In this document: piece after piece, positions 7,856-16,741 of the stretch
How the letters are laid out: each line of letters opens with the position of its first letter
Numbering within the stretch: position 1 is the stretch's first letter
DNA from: Psychrobacillus sp. FSL K6-4046
GTDB taxonomy: Bacteria; Bacillota; Bacilli; Bacillales_A; Planococcaceae
DNA: 64,000 bases
Assembly (NCBI RefSeq): GCF_038624605.1
Contig: NZ_CP152020.1
Location: forward strand, 1,543,312 to 1,607,311
Direction of reading: 5' to 3'
Program-made: the position numbers and the translations under genes
The notes under the pieces: generated by a model
Told to the model about the DNA's origin: nothing
The model's database searches: none
Seen by the model: only the letters and a program-made list of their open reading frames with translations

Positions 7856-8441
7856 GCTTTTCCGTATACATCCGATTATGATCCCCTTTCTTCTTTTTTT
7901 CTATTTATCTGGAGAGATTGCAGTTTATGCTATCGTTTTCGGCTCTCTCATCTTGCATGAATTAGGTCATTTAGGAGCTGCAAAGCTAGTTGGCGGGAAA
8001 ATATATTCATGTACGATTCTCCCGTATGGAGGAGAAATTAAAATCGAACAATTTTCTAAATGGGAAAAGAGAGAGCAACTTGTTGTTATTTTTGGAGGAC
8101 CCTTTGTTACTTTGTTACTTCTTTTATTAAGCCTAATTTTGCATTTTCCACAGGTGGAGCTACTTACCTATACGCAGCTAGTAATTCTAGGATTAAATTT
8201 ACTTCCTATTTATCCACTTGATGGCGGACGCGTTATCTATTCAATATTTCCGAACTTTTATATCGAGTTAGTCAGTTTTTCTCTATGGATCAGTATGCTA
8301 ATCTTTTATACCAGTCTGTACTACTTTCCTAAAGGTTTATTTGTATCGCTAATCTTTTTGTTTATTGCTATACAAAATTATTCTTCTTGGAGATTTAGAA
8401 AGTACAAGCTAGCATTTGATCGAATGACGAAAAACGCTTGA
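7845..8441 (+). CDS. spoIVFB: SpoIVFB-like intramembrane metalloprotease without CBS domain
   Basis: An S2P-type (M50) protease expected to remove the SigK pro-sequence. It shows the zinc motif HELGH at residues 38-42 and the third ligand in PLDGG at 124-128, within about six membrane spans. It has 198 residues; B. subtilis SpoIVFB has about 288, and the missing end is the CBS domain. The stop codon lies inside the -35 region of the rplU promoter and nothing resembling a CBS domain follows, so this looks like a true short form. Confidence 0.85.
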   Translation: MKNRLFRIHPIMIPFLLFFYLSGEIAVYAIVFGSLILHELGHLGAAKLVGGKIYSCTILPYGGEIKIEQFSKWEKREQLVVIFGGPFVTLLLLLLSLILHFPQVELLTYTQLVILGLNLLPIYPLDGGRVIYSIFPNFYIELVSFSLWISMLIFYTSLYYFPKGLFVSLIFLFIAIQNYSSWRFRKYKLAFDRMTKNA

Positions 8442-8466
8442 CTCGATTTTTTATATGTGTTAACAT
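8438..8466 (+). promoter_or_regulatory. SigA promoter of rplU-prp-rpmA
   Basis: TTGACT (8438-8443) and TAACAT (8461-8466) are separated by 17 bases. The -35 overlaps the spoIVFB stop. The expected start near 8473 would give a leader of about 114 bases. Confidence 0.75.
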
Positions 8467-8472
8467 TTTAAT

Positions 8473-8586
8473 GTTATTGTTTGTAGCAGCACCCGTTGCT
8501 ACAACCGCTCTGAAAAGGTTCAAGCATTCGAGTGATCGAATCACCTTTTGTAAGGCGAGTCTTAGTCTAAGAGGAGGTGCAGGTAA
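8473..8586 (+). ncRNA. Ribosomal protein L21 leader RNA
   Basis: The structured 5' leader lies directly before rplU, where Bacillales carry the L21 autoregulatory leader. Core bases GCAGCACCCGTTGC and ACAACCGCTC are followed by a hairpin with ATTCGA (8526-8531) and TCGAAT (8536-8541), closed by AAGGT and ACCTT. The family name comes from position and recalled motif, not a search. An open frame across it (8438-8662) is a shadow. Confidence 0.7.
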
Positions 8587-8895
8587 ATGTACGCAATTAT
8601 TGAAACTGGTGGTAAACAAATCAAAGTTGAACAAGGGCAAGAAATCTATATTGAAAAATTAGATGTAAACGCTGATGAAGTTGTAACTTTTGATAAAGTT
8701 TTATTCGTAGGTGGGAATGATGTTAAAGTTGGTGCTCCATTCGTGGAAGGTGCTAAAGTTACAGCGAAAGTTGTAAAAAACGGCAAAGCTAAAAAAATCA
8801 TCGTTTTCAAATACAAAGCTAAAAAGAACTATCGTAAAAAACAAGGTCACCGTCAACCATATACTAAATTAGTAGTAGAATCTATTAGCTTATAA
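8587..8895 (+). CDS. rplU: 50S ribosomal protein L21
   Basis: The 102-residue basic protein starts [11 protein letters not shown] and ends with the conserved [15 protein letters not shown], both typical of bL21, which binds 23S rRNA. Start ATG 8587 follows AGGAGGTG. It is followed by prp with one base between, and by rpmA; this trio is standard in Firmicutes. Confidence 0.98.
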   Translation: MYAIIETGGKQIKVEQGQEIYIEKLDVNADEVVTFDKVLFVGGNDVKVGAPFVEGAKVTAKVVKNGKAKKIIVFKYKAKKNYRKKQGHRQPYTKLVVESISL

Positions 8896-8896
8896 T

Positions 8897-9232
8897 ATGA
8901 TTAAAGTGACTGTTACACGAGATCAATCAGGTCTTATTCATTCCTTTGAAATGAAAGGACATGCTGATTTTGCTGAACATGGGAAGGATTTAGTTTGTGC
9001 AGGAGCTTCTGCTGTATCATTTGGTGCAGTGAATGCCATTATCTCACTTACAAAAATTACTCCTATTATTAAGCAAAAGGGTGACGGAGGGTATTTATAC
9101 GTGGAAGTACCTAGCATTGAAAGCTCTGAAAAAGCTGCAAGCATGCAGTTAATATTGGAGGCAATGATTGTATCTTTACAAACGATTGAGCAAGATTACG
9201 CTAAGTATATAAAAATAACCTTCAAAAAGTAG
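8897..9232 (+). CDS. prp: Ribosomal-processing cysteine protease Prp
   Basis: Prp removes the N-terminal extension of L27 in Firmicutes. The 111-residue product has the catalytic histidine in GHADF (His22) and cysteine in DLVCAGAS (Cys34). Its substrate site LQFFASKKG is present in the next gene. The position between rplU and rpmA matches B. subtilis ysxB. Confidence 0.95.
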   Translation: MIKVTVTRDQSGLIHSFEMKGHADFAEHGKDLVCAGASAVSFGAVNAIISLTKITPIIKQKGDGGYLYVEVPSIESSEKAASMQLILEAMIVSLQTIEQDYAKYIKITFKK

Positions 9233-9535
<303 letters not shown>

Positions 9536-9548
9536 TTTACAAAATAAG

Positions 9549-9580
9549 AGGACTGCATTTATGCAGTCCTTTTTTATTTT
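9549..9580 (+). terminator. Intrinsic terminator after rpmA
   Basis: AGGACTGCAT (9549-9558) and ATGCAGTCCT (9561-9570) pair perfectly and are followed by TTTTTATTTT. Confidence 0.92.
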
Positions 9581-9585
9581 CTAAA

Positions 9586-9959
9586 AAGCTTTGTTAAAGT
9601 TATTGGTTGATTTGGACTAAAATCTTTTTTATAGTGACTGCAAACATTACAAAAGTTGACTATTAAGAACATAAGTAGATTATGATGTGGATGTAGAAAG
9701 TTTTGTGCTTTGTTTATCCGAGTAATTTTATAATAGCGCTTTACCGATGAATTACATTTCCATTTAATGATTGGAGCGACAGACGGCGACTCCAGCGGGA
9801 TGAGTGAGACAGATCAGACATCACAACCACGCGCGCTAGCGATGGGTGATGGCTTATCGCTCACCCCGCGGAAAGCGTCCGGCTGGTGCGGAAATCAATT
9901 CTACTTTCTGATTTAAAGATTTATTTGCATTATAAATCAATCTACTTTAACATAACCTT
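9586..9959. repeat. 374-bp repeat element with terminal inverted repeats, copy 3 (long form)
   Basis: The ends are inverted: the left opens AAGCTTTGTTAAAGT and runs to GGTTGATTT (9586-9613), and the right ends AAATCAAT..ACTTTAACATAACCTT (9934-9959). Inside is the palindromic core (about 9766-9900) with GACGGCGACTCCAGCGGG and CCCGCGGAAAGCGTCC arms and a GCGATGGGTGATGGC centre. The copy at 39621 matches along nearly its whole length. It has no coding frame, so it resembles a non-autonomous (MITE-like) element. Confidence 0.75.
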
Positions 9960-10053
9960 CTTAAATAACAAAAAAGTAATCATACTCCTGCACAAAATAA
10001 TTCTATACCTGTTATACTAGAAGGATAGTAAACGTTGGAGCGTGTATACTAAT

Positions 10054-10587
10054 ATGAATCCTAAAAATATATCAATTAACGAAGTACTTCGTCATTCCAT
10101 GCATGATTTTTTAAATCAGATGCATTTAATTCAAATGAATTTGGATATCGGTAGACCCGAAGAGGCTAAACAATTAATTCATAGGTATTCAAAGAAGTGC
10201 GCCCAATTCTTCGATTTAAACAATTTAGGATTGTTAAAGACGAATGAATGGCTGCAAACGTTTCCTATAACGTATGGTCAGATGACTTTAGAAATTCAAA
10301 CATCTGTGTCCAAACGTGGATTAGAAATGTTCGATTATGAATTAGAAAATATTCTCGATTGCTTTGTGCAAACAATTTATCCTAAGCTGCAAGGCTATCA
10401 AGAACAGATTCTAAAGGTTCATATCCATTCAAATGAATTACTTGAAGTTATAATTGAAGTAAATGGAGATTGGTCTCCATTCTCTTGGATAGAATATTCG
10501 AATCATGAATTATTTACTATGGAAAGACTGAACAACACAGTAGGATACCTGCAATTTAAGTTAGTTGCAAAGGAAAGATTGGAGTGA
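10054..10587 (+). CDS. spo0B: Sporulation initiation phosphotransferase Spo0B
   Basis: Spo0B passes phosphate from Spo0F to Spo0A. An N-terminal helical hairpin holds the phosphorylated histidine in RHSMHDFLNQM (His17 counted from this start), and a degenerate kinase-like C-terminal domain follows. The start is uncertain: GTG 10042 has GGAG only one base away, while ATG 10054 is 13 bases from it. I chose ATG (177 residues; B. subtilis 192). It lies directly before obg, as in B. subtilis. Confidence 0.85.
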   Translation: MNPKNISINEVLRHSMHDFLNQMHLIQMNLDIGRPEEAKQLIHRYSKKCAQFFDLNNLGLLKTNEWLQTFPITYGQMTLEIQTSVSKRGLEMFDYELENILDCFVQTIYPKLQGYQEQILKVHIHSNELLEVIIEVNGDWSPFSWIEYSNHELFTMERLNNTVGYLQFKLVAKERLE

Positions 10588-10592
10588 AATAA

Positions 10593-11882
10593 ATGTTTGT
10601 CGATCACGTAAAGGTGTATGTAAAAGGTGGAGATGGCGGAGATGGTATGGTTGGTTTCCGTCGTGAGAAGTATGTTCCTATGGGAGGTCCCGCTGGGGGC
10701 GATGGAGGAAATGGAGGTAACGTAGTCTTTGAAGTAGATGAAGGATTACGTACTTTGATGGATTTCCGATATAAGCGACAGTTTAAAGCGAACCGAGGAG
10801 TACACGGTGGTAGTAAGAATATGCACGGTGCAAACGCGGATGATTTAATTGTTAAAGTACCAGAAGGCACTGTAGTGATGAATGAGGAAACTGGACAAGT
10901 TATCGCTGACCTAGTGGAGCATGGACAAAGAGCTGTTATCGCTAAAGGTGGACGAGGCGGACGCGGAAATTCACGTTTTGCAACACCAGCGAATCCAGCA
11001 CCTGAGTTATCCGAAAAAGGAGAACCAGGAAACGAGTTAAACGTTGTTTTAGAGTTAAAAGTGTTAGCTGATGTAGGACTAGTAGGCTTCCCAAGCGTTG
11101 GTAAATCTACATTACTATCTGTAGTATCAGCTGCTAAGCCTAAAATAGCATCGTATCATTTTACAACCATCGTACCTAACTTAGGGTTAGTAGAAACGGA
11201 AGATCACCGTAGCTTTGTAATGGCTGATTTACCTGGACTTATCGAAGGTGCTCATCAAGGTGTAGGCCTTGGGCATCAATTCCTGCGTCATATCGAACGT
11301 ACTCGTGTAATTGTACATGTTATTGATATGTCTGGCATGGAAGGTCGCGAGCCTTACGAGGATTATGTAACAATTAATGAGGAGTTAAGACAATATAATT
11401 TACGATTGACAGAACGTCCTCAGATTATAGTAGCAAACAAAATGGATATGCCTGAAGCAGAAGAAAACCTAAAAGCATTTAAAGAAAAAGTGGGAGCAGA
11501 TGCAAAAATATTCCCTATTTCTGCAGTGTCTCGTCAAGGATTACAGGAATTACTCTTTGCTATTGCTGATATCTTAGAAGATGCTCCTGAGTATCCATTA
11601 GAGCATATGCAAGAAGAAGAAACAGAAACATCTGTCATGTACAAGCATGAAGCTTCTAAGGATGACTTTGTTATTTCTAGAGATGACGATGGTGCATTTG
11701 TACTTTCTGGTGGTACTGTAGAAAGATTATTTAAAATGACAGACTTCAGTCGAGAAGATTCTATCCGCAGATTCTCTAGACAATTACGTGGAATGGGTAT
11801 CGATGATGCTCTTCGTACACGTGGTGCAAAAGATGGAGATACTGTACGACTATTACAATTCGAGTTTGAATTTATCGAATAG
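10593..11882 (+). CDS. obg: Ribosome-associated GTPase Obg
   Basis: Obg is an essential GTPase in 50S assembly and stress and sporulation signalling. The 429-residue protein has the glycine-rich Obg fold (about 1-158), a G domain with GFPSVGKST near 165-173, DLPGLIEGA (G3) and NKMD (G4), then a C-terminal OCT domain. It starts five bases after spo0B with SD TTGGAGTGA. Confidence 0.97.
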   Translation: MFVDHVKVYVKGGDGGDGMVGFRREKYVPMGGPAGGDGGNGGNVVFEVDEGLRTLMDFRYKRQFKANRGVHGGSKNMHGANADDLIVKVPEGTVVMNEETGQVIADLVEHGQRAVIAKGGRGGRGNSRFATPANPAPELSEKGEPGNELNVVLELKVLADVGLVGFPSVGKSTLLSVVSAAKPKIASYHFTTIVPNLGLVETEDHRSFVMADLPGLIEGAHQGVGLGHQFLRHIERTRVIVHVIDMSGMEGREPYEDYVTINEELRQYNLRLTERPQIIVANKMDMPEAEENLKAFKEKVGADAKIFPISAVSRQGLQELLFAIADILEDAPEYPLEHMQEEETETSVMYKHEASKDDFVISRDDDGAFVLSGGTVERLFKMTDFSREDSIRRFSRQLRGMGIDDALRTRGAKDGDTVRLLQFEFEFIE

Positions 11883-11897
11883 GGAGATGGGAACCGC

Positions 11898-12353
11898 ATG
11901 AAGGATGTTACAAGCCAACGATTTTTTCTAGTGAGAGAAGATGTGTTGACAGAAGCAATGCAAAAAACTTTAGAAGCTAAGCATCTCCTTCAATCGAGGA
12001 AAGTTTCCTCGATTTGGGATGCTGTGAAAGAAGTCGATTTATCGCGTAGTGCTTTTTACAAATATCGTGATGCGGTTTTTCCGTTCCATTCTATTGTACA
12101 AGAAAGAATCTTAACTGTTTTTTTACAGTTAGAGGACCGAGAAGGAACGCTTGCACGATTATTATCCCTAGTGGCTGATTATGCTTGCAATGTCTTAACA
12201 ATTCACCAAACAATCCCGATACAGGGACGAGCTAGCGTGACATTGTCATTGGATGTAACAGCCATGGCAAAGGAATTAGACGAGTTTATAAACGAAATGA
12301 AGCGACTAGACTTTGTAGAATCAGCAGAAATAATTAGTTCTGGTGCTTTTTAA
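11898..12353 (+). CDS. pheB: ACT-domain protein PheB
   Basis: The 151-residue protein has a short N-terminal helical region and a C-terminal ACT domain (about 75-147: FLQLEDREGTLARLLSLVADY), an amino-acid-binding fold. B. subtilis PheB (YsxC-region pheB) lies in the same place before pheA and is thought to be involved in phenylalanine biosynthesis or sensing; the molecular role is not established. Its end overlaps the SD of pheA. Confidence 0.88.
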   Translation: MKDVTSQRFFLVREDVLTEAMQKTLEAKHLLQSRKVSSIWDAVKEVDLSRSAFYKYRDAVFPFHSIVQERILTVFLQLEDREGTLARLLSLVADYACNVLTIHQTIPIQGRASVTLSLDVTAMAKELDEFINEMKRLDFVESAEIISSGAF

Positions 12354-12366
12354 GGAGTGTTTGTGT

Positions 12367-13245
12367 ATGATTAATCACCAAGTTGCTTTTCTTGGACCTG
12401 AGGCATCTTTTACCCACTTAGCAACACAGGCATTATTTCCAGAGGCATCATTGTTACCTATCCGTACGATTCCAGAGTGTATTGAGATGGTGAGCAACGG
12501 TCAAATTGAAATAGCAGTAGTGCCATTAGAAAATGCGCTAGAAGGGACAGTCCCTTTAACAATAGATTATTTGTTTCACGAAGCTAACGTCTTTGTGATT
12601 GCAGAAATTCTATCGCCGATAGCACAACATTTAATGGTTCATCCAAATAATGAAAAAAGATGGGAAGAAATCTCTAACATTTATTCCCATCCTCATGCTT
12701 TGGCCCAGTGTCATAAATATTTGTATTACCGATTTGGTAAGGTGCCACTTGAGCAAGCATCCTCAACTGCAGCCGCAGCCAAATATGTATCGGAGCACAG
12801 TGATCAATGTATTGCTGCAATTGCTAATACTTCAGCTGCTGAAGAATATGGGCTGAAAATCGTTGAACAAAATATACATGATTTCCATTTTAACCATACT
12901 CGTTTCTTTGTCCTTTCAAAGACGAAAACAAGTATTGAAGAAATAGGTCATAACGGACAAATTAAAACGACGGTTATGATTACATTGCCAAAAGATGACC
13001 GGTCTGGTGCTTTACATCAAGTTCTATCCGTATTCGCTTGGCGTCAGCTGAACTTAAGTAAAATTGAATCTCGTCCTTTGAAGACGGGGCTAGGACAGTA
13101 CTTTTTTATTATCGATGTGCTTGAAAATGAAAAAGCACCTATGATGAAAGGTGCGATGGAAGAGCTAATAGCTTTAGGGTGTGAAGTAAAATCACTCGGC
13201 TCCTACTATACATATGAAACAAAAGCGGAAGCATCCTCTAACTGA
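12367..13245 (+). CDS. pheA: Prephenate dehydratase
   Basis: It converts prephenate to phenylpyruvate in phenylalanine synthesis. The catalytic domain carries the TRF motif in NHTRFFVL, and the C-terminal ACT domain has ESRPLKTGLGQYFFIID, the phenylalanine feedback site. ATG 12367 is nine bases after AAGGAG; the longer frame begins at GTG 12343 inside pheB without an SD. The product is 292 residues. The stop codon sits in the loop of the terminator. Confidence 0.95.
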   Translation: MINHQVAFLGPEASFTHLATQALFPEASLLPIRTIPECIEMVSNGQIEIAVVPLENALEGTVPLTIDYLFHEANVFVIAEILSPIAQHLMVHPNNEKRWEEISNIYSHPHALAQCHKYLYYRFGKVPLEQASSTAAAAKYVSEHSDQCIAAIANTSAAEEYGLKIVEQNIHDFHFNHTRFFVLSKTKTSIEEIGHNGQIKTTVMITLPKDDRSGALHQVLSVFAWRQLNLSKIESRPLKTGLGQYFFIIDVLENEKAPMMKGAMEELIALGCEVKSLGSYYTYETKAEASSN

Positions 13246-13266
13246 GATGCTTCCGCTTTTTTAATT
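13221..13266. terminator. Bidirectional terminator between pheA and niaR
   Basis: AAAAGCGGAAGCATC (13221-13235) and GATGCTTCCGCTTTT (13246-13260) pair over 15 bases with T runs on both strands. It serves the two convergent genes. Confidence 0.93.
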
Positions 13267-13288
13267 TGTTTTCTTCAAAATTTAAATA

Positions 13289-13819
13289 TTAACCCTCGAA
13301 CACATAGCCTTTTTTTCGGATTGCTTCGATTCCTCGTTGTAATATCTCTTCATTTGGGGCAGATAACAAATGAATATGAAGGCCAGCAGTTAGCTCTAAT
13401 AAAAAAGACGCCTCTGTTTCTTGGACTTTTTTTAAAAAGTTTTCAACATCATGACGATTAGAAACCATGATAGAGGAGGTGATTTCTCCATAAACCGGAT
13501 GCTCTACAGTTACACTTTCCACTGTGACACCTGCATCCACTAATGTCAGTAACTCGTCTTTTGTATCTTCTGACTTATGATTACAGGCAATTTTTCTTTT
13601 TATAAAATTACTTTCCTCTTGATTGGGAAGTAAGATGTAACCTTGACTGGTAGACAAAATAGGATGGTTAATAGCTTTTAGTAACGTGATGTCACTGACG
13701 ATAACCTGCCTACTTACATTAGTTAACTTCGCAAGATCAGCTCCAGTGATTGGGGAGTCCTGTTCCTTTAAATAAGTCAAAATCCATTCTCTTCTCGCTG
13801 CTCCTTTTAATTTTTTCAA
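13289..13819 (-). CDS. niaR: NAD biosynthesis transcriptional repressor NiaR
   Basis: NiaR represses NAD synthesis and niacin uptake genes when niacin is present. The 176-residue protein has an N-terminal helix-turn-helix (about 20-45: TGADLAKLTNVSRQVIVSDI) and a 3H domain named for three histidines in the C-terminal half (VEHPVYGEI, NRHDV, LHIHLL). B. subtilis yrxA has the same position. No nad operon is linked here, so it acts in trans. Confidence 0.92.
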   Translation of the reverse strand: MKKLKGAARREWILTYLKEQDSPITGADLAKLTNVSRQVIVSDITLLKAINHPILSTSQGYILLPNQEESNFIKRKIACNHKSEDTKDELLTLVDAGVTVESVTVEHPVYGEITSSIMVSNRHDVENFLKKVQETEASFLLELTAGLHIHLLSAPNEEILQRGIEAIRKKGYVFEG

Positions 13820-13955
13820 TGTAAATCACTCCAATCTTGCATAACGGTATAGTTACTATTCATAAGTTTATCATGAAGGGAAGTAACATTGTTTTAAAAT
13901 CTGTGACCAATTTTTGATGTTACACATATTTTAATGTGAAGGAAGGAGGAAGACT

Positions 13956-15161
13956 TTGCAAATTCATATTGTCAAAAAGGGTGACACCCTTTGGAAAATC
14001 TCCAGAGAGTATGGAGTTTCTTTTGATGATTTAAAAAAGATTAACGCTCATTTAGCAAATCCAGAATATATAGTACCTGGCATGAAAATCTTCATCCCAG
14101 AAACTAAAAAGGCAGAGACTATGGTTCATCCGTACGGAGATAATCGTCCAAACAAAAAGGGGATGATGGGGGATGGAACGGCGCAGCCATACGATGGAAA
14201 TCTTAAAAATATGCAAAAAGCTCAACCAGCTCAAGTAGCACCGACACCTAAAGCTCAACCAGCACCACAAGTACCACCAATTCAAAAAGCGGAACCTATT
14301 CAGACTATGCCTACCATGCCACCAATTCAACCTAAGGCGGAACAAAAAGCGATTCCAATCCCGATCCCAATTCCGATTCCAATTCGCGAATCCAAACCCA
14401 CACCAGCTCCCGCGCCGAAACCAGTACCAAAACCTGCGCCGAAACCTACACCAGCACCTAAGCCAATAGCTCAACCTAAACCAACTCCAGCTCCAAAACC
14501 AGTTCAACCAGTTCAACAACAACCGGTACAACCAATTCAAGTACAACCGATGCCAGTACCGATGCCAATGCCTATACCAATTCCATGTCCACCAATGCAC
14601 CAACCAGTATACACAATGCCATGTCCACCAATGCCTTGCCCACCGATGCCATGTCCGCCAGATTATCCGGTACACTATTTGCCGCATATGCAACCAATGG
14701 CTGTTCAACCAACGACACCCGCTCCAATGCATATGATGACTAAGCCTGAATTTGAAATGCCATCGCCAAATAGCTGGATGCTAATTGAATCGACGACTAT
14801 GGAAGCGGAGGGTCAGGTAGACTTTAGTGCAACACCTAGTCATCCACGTATGCAAGTGGAAGAAAATGTTCATGAACAGGTAATGCAAATGTTTGTAGAG
14901 GATCCATCGTCTGCAATGGAAATGGCTTATGATTATATGCAACATACTCAGCAGCCACAAGCTCACCAAACATATGCTCAGCCGGAATTTCAACAGTATC
15001 CTGCATATAATCAGGTCCAATGTTCATCATGTGGAGGCTCTAACCATGCACAGCCAGAAATGTATGCACATCACCAATATCTAGGTGGCTATCCTTGCCC
15101 TCCACAACATTTTTACCAACCAAATTTTCATTGCCCACCATATCCTCATAGACACTTTTAA
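13956..15161 (+). CDS. safA: SafA-like spore coat morphogenetic protein
   Basis: SafA directs inner-coat assembly around the forespore. An N-terminal LysM domain (residues 2-48: HIVKKGDTLWKIS) is followed by a long P/A/Q/K-rich region with repeats such as PIPIPIPI and CPPMPCPPMPCPP (about 90-235), then a Q/H/Y/C-rich tail ending PYPHRHF. The start is TTG 13956 after GGAGGAAG. The proline codons create a spurious Trp/Arg-rich frame on the other strand. N-terminal LysM favours SafA over SpoVID. Confidence 0.85.
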   Translation: MQIHIVKKGDTLWKISREYGVSFDDLKKINAHLANPEYIVPGMKIFIPETKKAETMVHPYGDNRPNKKGMMGDGTAQPYDGNLKNMQKAQPAQVAPTPKAQPAPQVPPIQKAEPIQTMPTMPPIQPKAEQKAIPIPIPIPIPIRESKPTPAPAPKPVPKPAPKPTPAPKPIAQPKPTPAPKPVQPVQQQPVQPIQVQPMPVPMPMPIPIPCPPMHQPVYTMPCPPMPCPPMPCPPDYPVHYLPHMQPMAVQPTTPAPMHMMTKPEFEMPSPNSWMLIESTTMEAEGQVDFSATPSHPRMQVEENVHEQVMQMFVEDPSSAMEMAYDYMQHTQQPQAHQTYAQPEFQQYPAYNQVQCSSCGGSNHAQPEMYAHHQYLGGYPCPPQHFYQPNFHCPPYPHRHF

Positions 15162-15163
15162 AT

Positions 15164-16012
15164 GTGGATACTTATATAAAGCAAATCAAAAAGAATGTGT
15201 GGAAGTGGAAAAAGGAAGACGGTATTTTTTCAGTTAAGAAATATGCTTCCCAGGAACAGGCTGCAAAGATAGGCTATATTCATGATGAACTGTCTGCACT
15301 AAAAAAACCATTTGTCCTACCAATTATCCCGACTACCCAAAAAGGGTATATCATTCAGCCGTGGTTCGAAAATAGTCGTGCAGTAAGCTACAAAGATAAA
15401 AAAGATCGATTAGCGACGTACACGTTACTGAAAAGAATGCATGGAACGAGAAGGAAAATAGAATGGGAAAAGAGCCCGTTTCTTTATCCGTTTAACCTTA
15501 TCTCTAAATGGCAAGCTAGGTACTTCAAGGTATCAGAGATTGTGCCATTTATAGAATCGTATATTGGGTATAACCAGACTAAATTGCTTTTACATTATGG
15601 GGAGATTGCTCTTAGTGAAATTCGACCATTTAGTTTGAAGAATTTAACCCTTTTACACGGTGATGTCGTTCATCATAATTTTCTAGTAAGAGATGATACG
15701 TATAAGATGATTGATTTTGATTTAGCGGTGCTAGGTCCAAAGGAAATGGAGTTTATCCTATGGATTCATCGAGTACTACCTGAAATGGACTACAATATTG
15801 AGTTATTTTTAAATGAGTTTCCAGAACTAGAAAAAATAATGTCCAAATACAAAGAAGCAATCATGTATCCGAATGAATTGTATAGAGAATGGTTATATGC
15901 ATTTGCCTTACCAGAAGAACGTAAACAGAAGTTTATAAATCAGCTTATTCCGTATACGAACAAAGCTTTAACAAATTGGCCTATTTTATGCTATAATTTA
16001 AGTCAGCTATAA
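15164..16012 (+). CDS. CotS/YsxE-type spore coat kinase-like protein
   Basis: The 282-residue product has the aminoglycoside-phosphotransferase fold signature LLHGDVVHHNFLV (about 166-178) followed by the metal-binding IDFDLAV. In the family, CotS, YutH and YsxE are coat-associated proteins of unknown substrate. The HGD..HHN catalytic core is intact, so it may be an active kinase. GTG 15164 begins three bases after the safA stop and lacks a clear SD, which suggests translational coupling and a shared sporulation transcript. Confidence 0.8.
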   Translation: MDTYIKQIKKNVWKWKKEDGIFSVKKYASQEQAAKIGYIHDELSALKKPFVLPIIPTTQKGYIIQPWFENSRAVSYKDKKDRLATYTLLKRMHGTRRKIEWEKSPFLYPFNLISKWQARYFKVSEIVPFIESYIGYNQTKLLLHYGEIALSEIRPFSLKNLTLLHGDVVHHNFLVRDDTYKMIDFDLAVLGPKEMEFILWIHRVLPEMDYNIELFLNEFPELEKIMSKYKEAIMYPNELYREWLYAFALPEERKQKFINQLIPYTNKALTNWPILCYNLSQL

Positions 16013-16027
16013 TAGTTTACATGTAGT

Positions 16028-16062
16028 GGTCGCTCAAAGAACATGGGCGGCCCTCTTTGTTT
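16028..16062 (+). terminator. Weak terminator before ruvA
   Basis: GGTCGCTC (16028-16035) pairs with GGGCGGCC (16045-16052) using two G-U pairs, then CTCTTTGTTTG. It probably separates the coat genes from the ruv operon. Confidence 0.5.
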
Positions 16063-16103
16063 GATATGTTATAATGATTAGAAGGATTGGTGGGAAATAA
16101 AGT

Positions 16104-16724
16104 ATGTATGATTACATAAAAGGGCAGGTCACTCGAGTGACACCTGAATACGTTGTGTTAGAACAACAGGGAATTGGCTATCAATTGTTTACGCCTAATC
16201 CGTTCGCCTTTCAAAGAAGTGAGGAAGAAACGCAAGTCTTTACTTATCTACATGTAAGAGAGGATGCCCAACAATTAATGGGCTTTCCTAACCTGGCACA
16301 AAGAGAGCTATTTCGAAAATTGATCCTTGTATCTGGAATTGGACCTAAAGGTGCACTAGCCATACTAGCAAGTGGTGAGCCGACACATGTGATACAAGCG
16401 ATTGAAAGAGAAGATGAATCGTTCTTGGTCAAGTTTCCCGGAGTAGGTAAAAAAACTGCAAGACAAATGATTCTAGATTTAAAAGGTAAATTAAATGACC
16501 TAATAGATATCGAACAGCTAGAATTTGAGGACGATGAGCCAAGCCTATTCACTGAGCATGATACTGTTCATGAAATGGAAGAGGCTATGCTCGCACTAAC
16601 AGCTCTAGGATATTCAGAAAAAGAATTATCCAAAATCCGTCCTAAGCTTAAGGCAAATAATGAATTGACTACAACTGACGAATTCATGAAAAAATCATTG
16701 CAGCTACTATTCTCTGGTAAGTAA
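16104..16724 (+). CDS. ruvA: Holliday junction DNA helicase subunit RuvA
   Basis: RuvA tetramers bind four-way junctions and load RuvB. The 206-residue protein has the N-terminal OB fold, two helix-hairpin-helix motifs ([14 protein letters not shown] and [19 protein letters not shown], about 72-125) and a C-terminal RuvB-binding domain. A TATAAT at about 16069-16074 may be its -10, with no good -35. ruvB follows 17 bases on. Confidence 0.96.
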   Translation: MYDYIKGQVTRVTPEYVVLEQQGIGYQLFTPNPFAFQRSEEETQVFTYLHVREDAQQLMGFPNLAQRELFRKLILVSGIGPKGALAILASGEPTHVIQAIEREDESFLVKFPGVGKKTARQMILDLKGKLNDLIDIEQLEFEDDEPSLFTEHDTVHEMEEAMLALTALGYSEKELSKIRPKLKANNELTTTDEFMKKSLQLLFSGK

Positions 16725-16741
16725 GAAAGGAGGAGTTTTGT

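Noticed and set aside
8438-8662. Forward frame between spoIVFB and rplU, possibly a lost CBS domain
   Set aside because: It overlaps the rplU promoter, L21 leader and rplU itself. Its sequence does not resemble a CBS domain.
14052-14732. Long reverse frame rich in W and R over safA
   Set aside because: It is the antisense reading of proline-rich codons in safA (CCA gives TGG), with no SD and no family resemblance.
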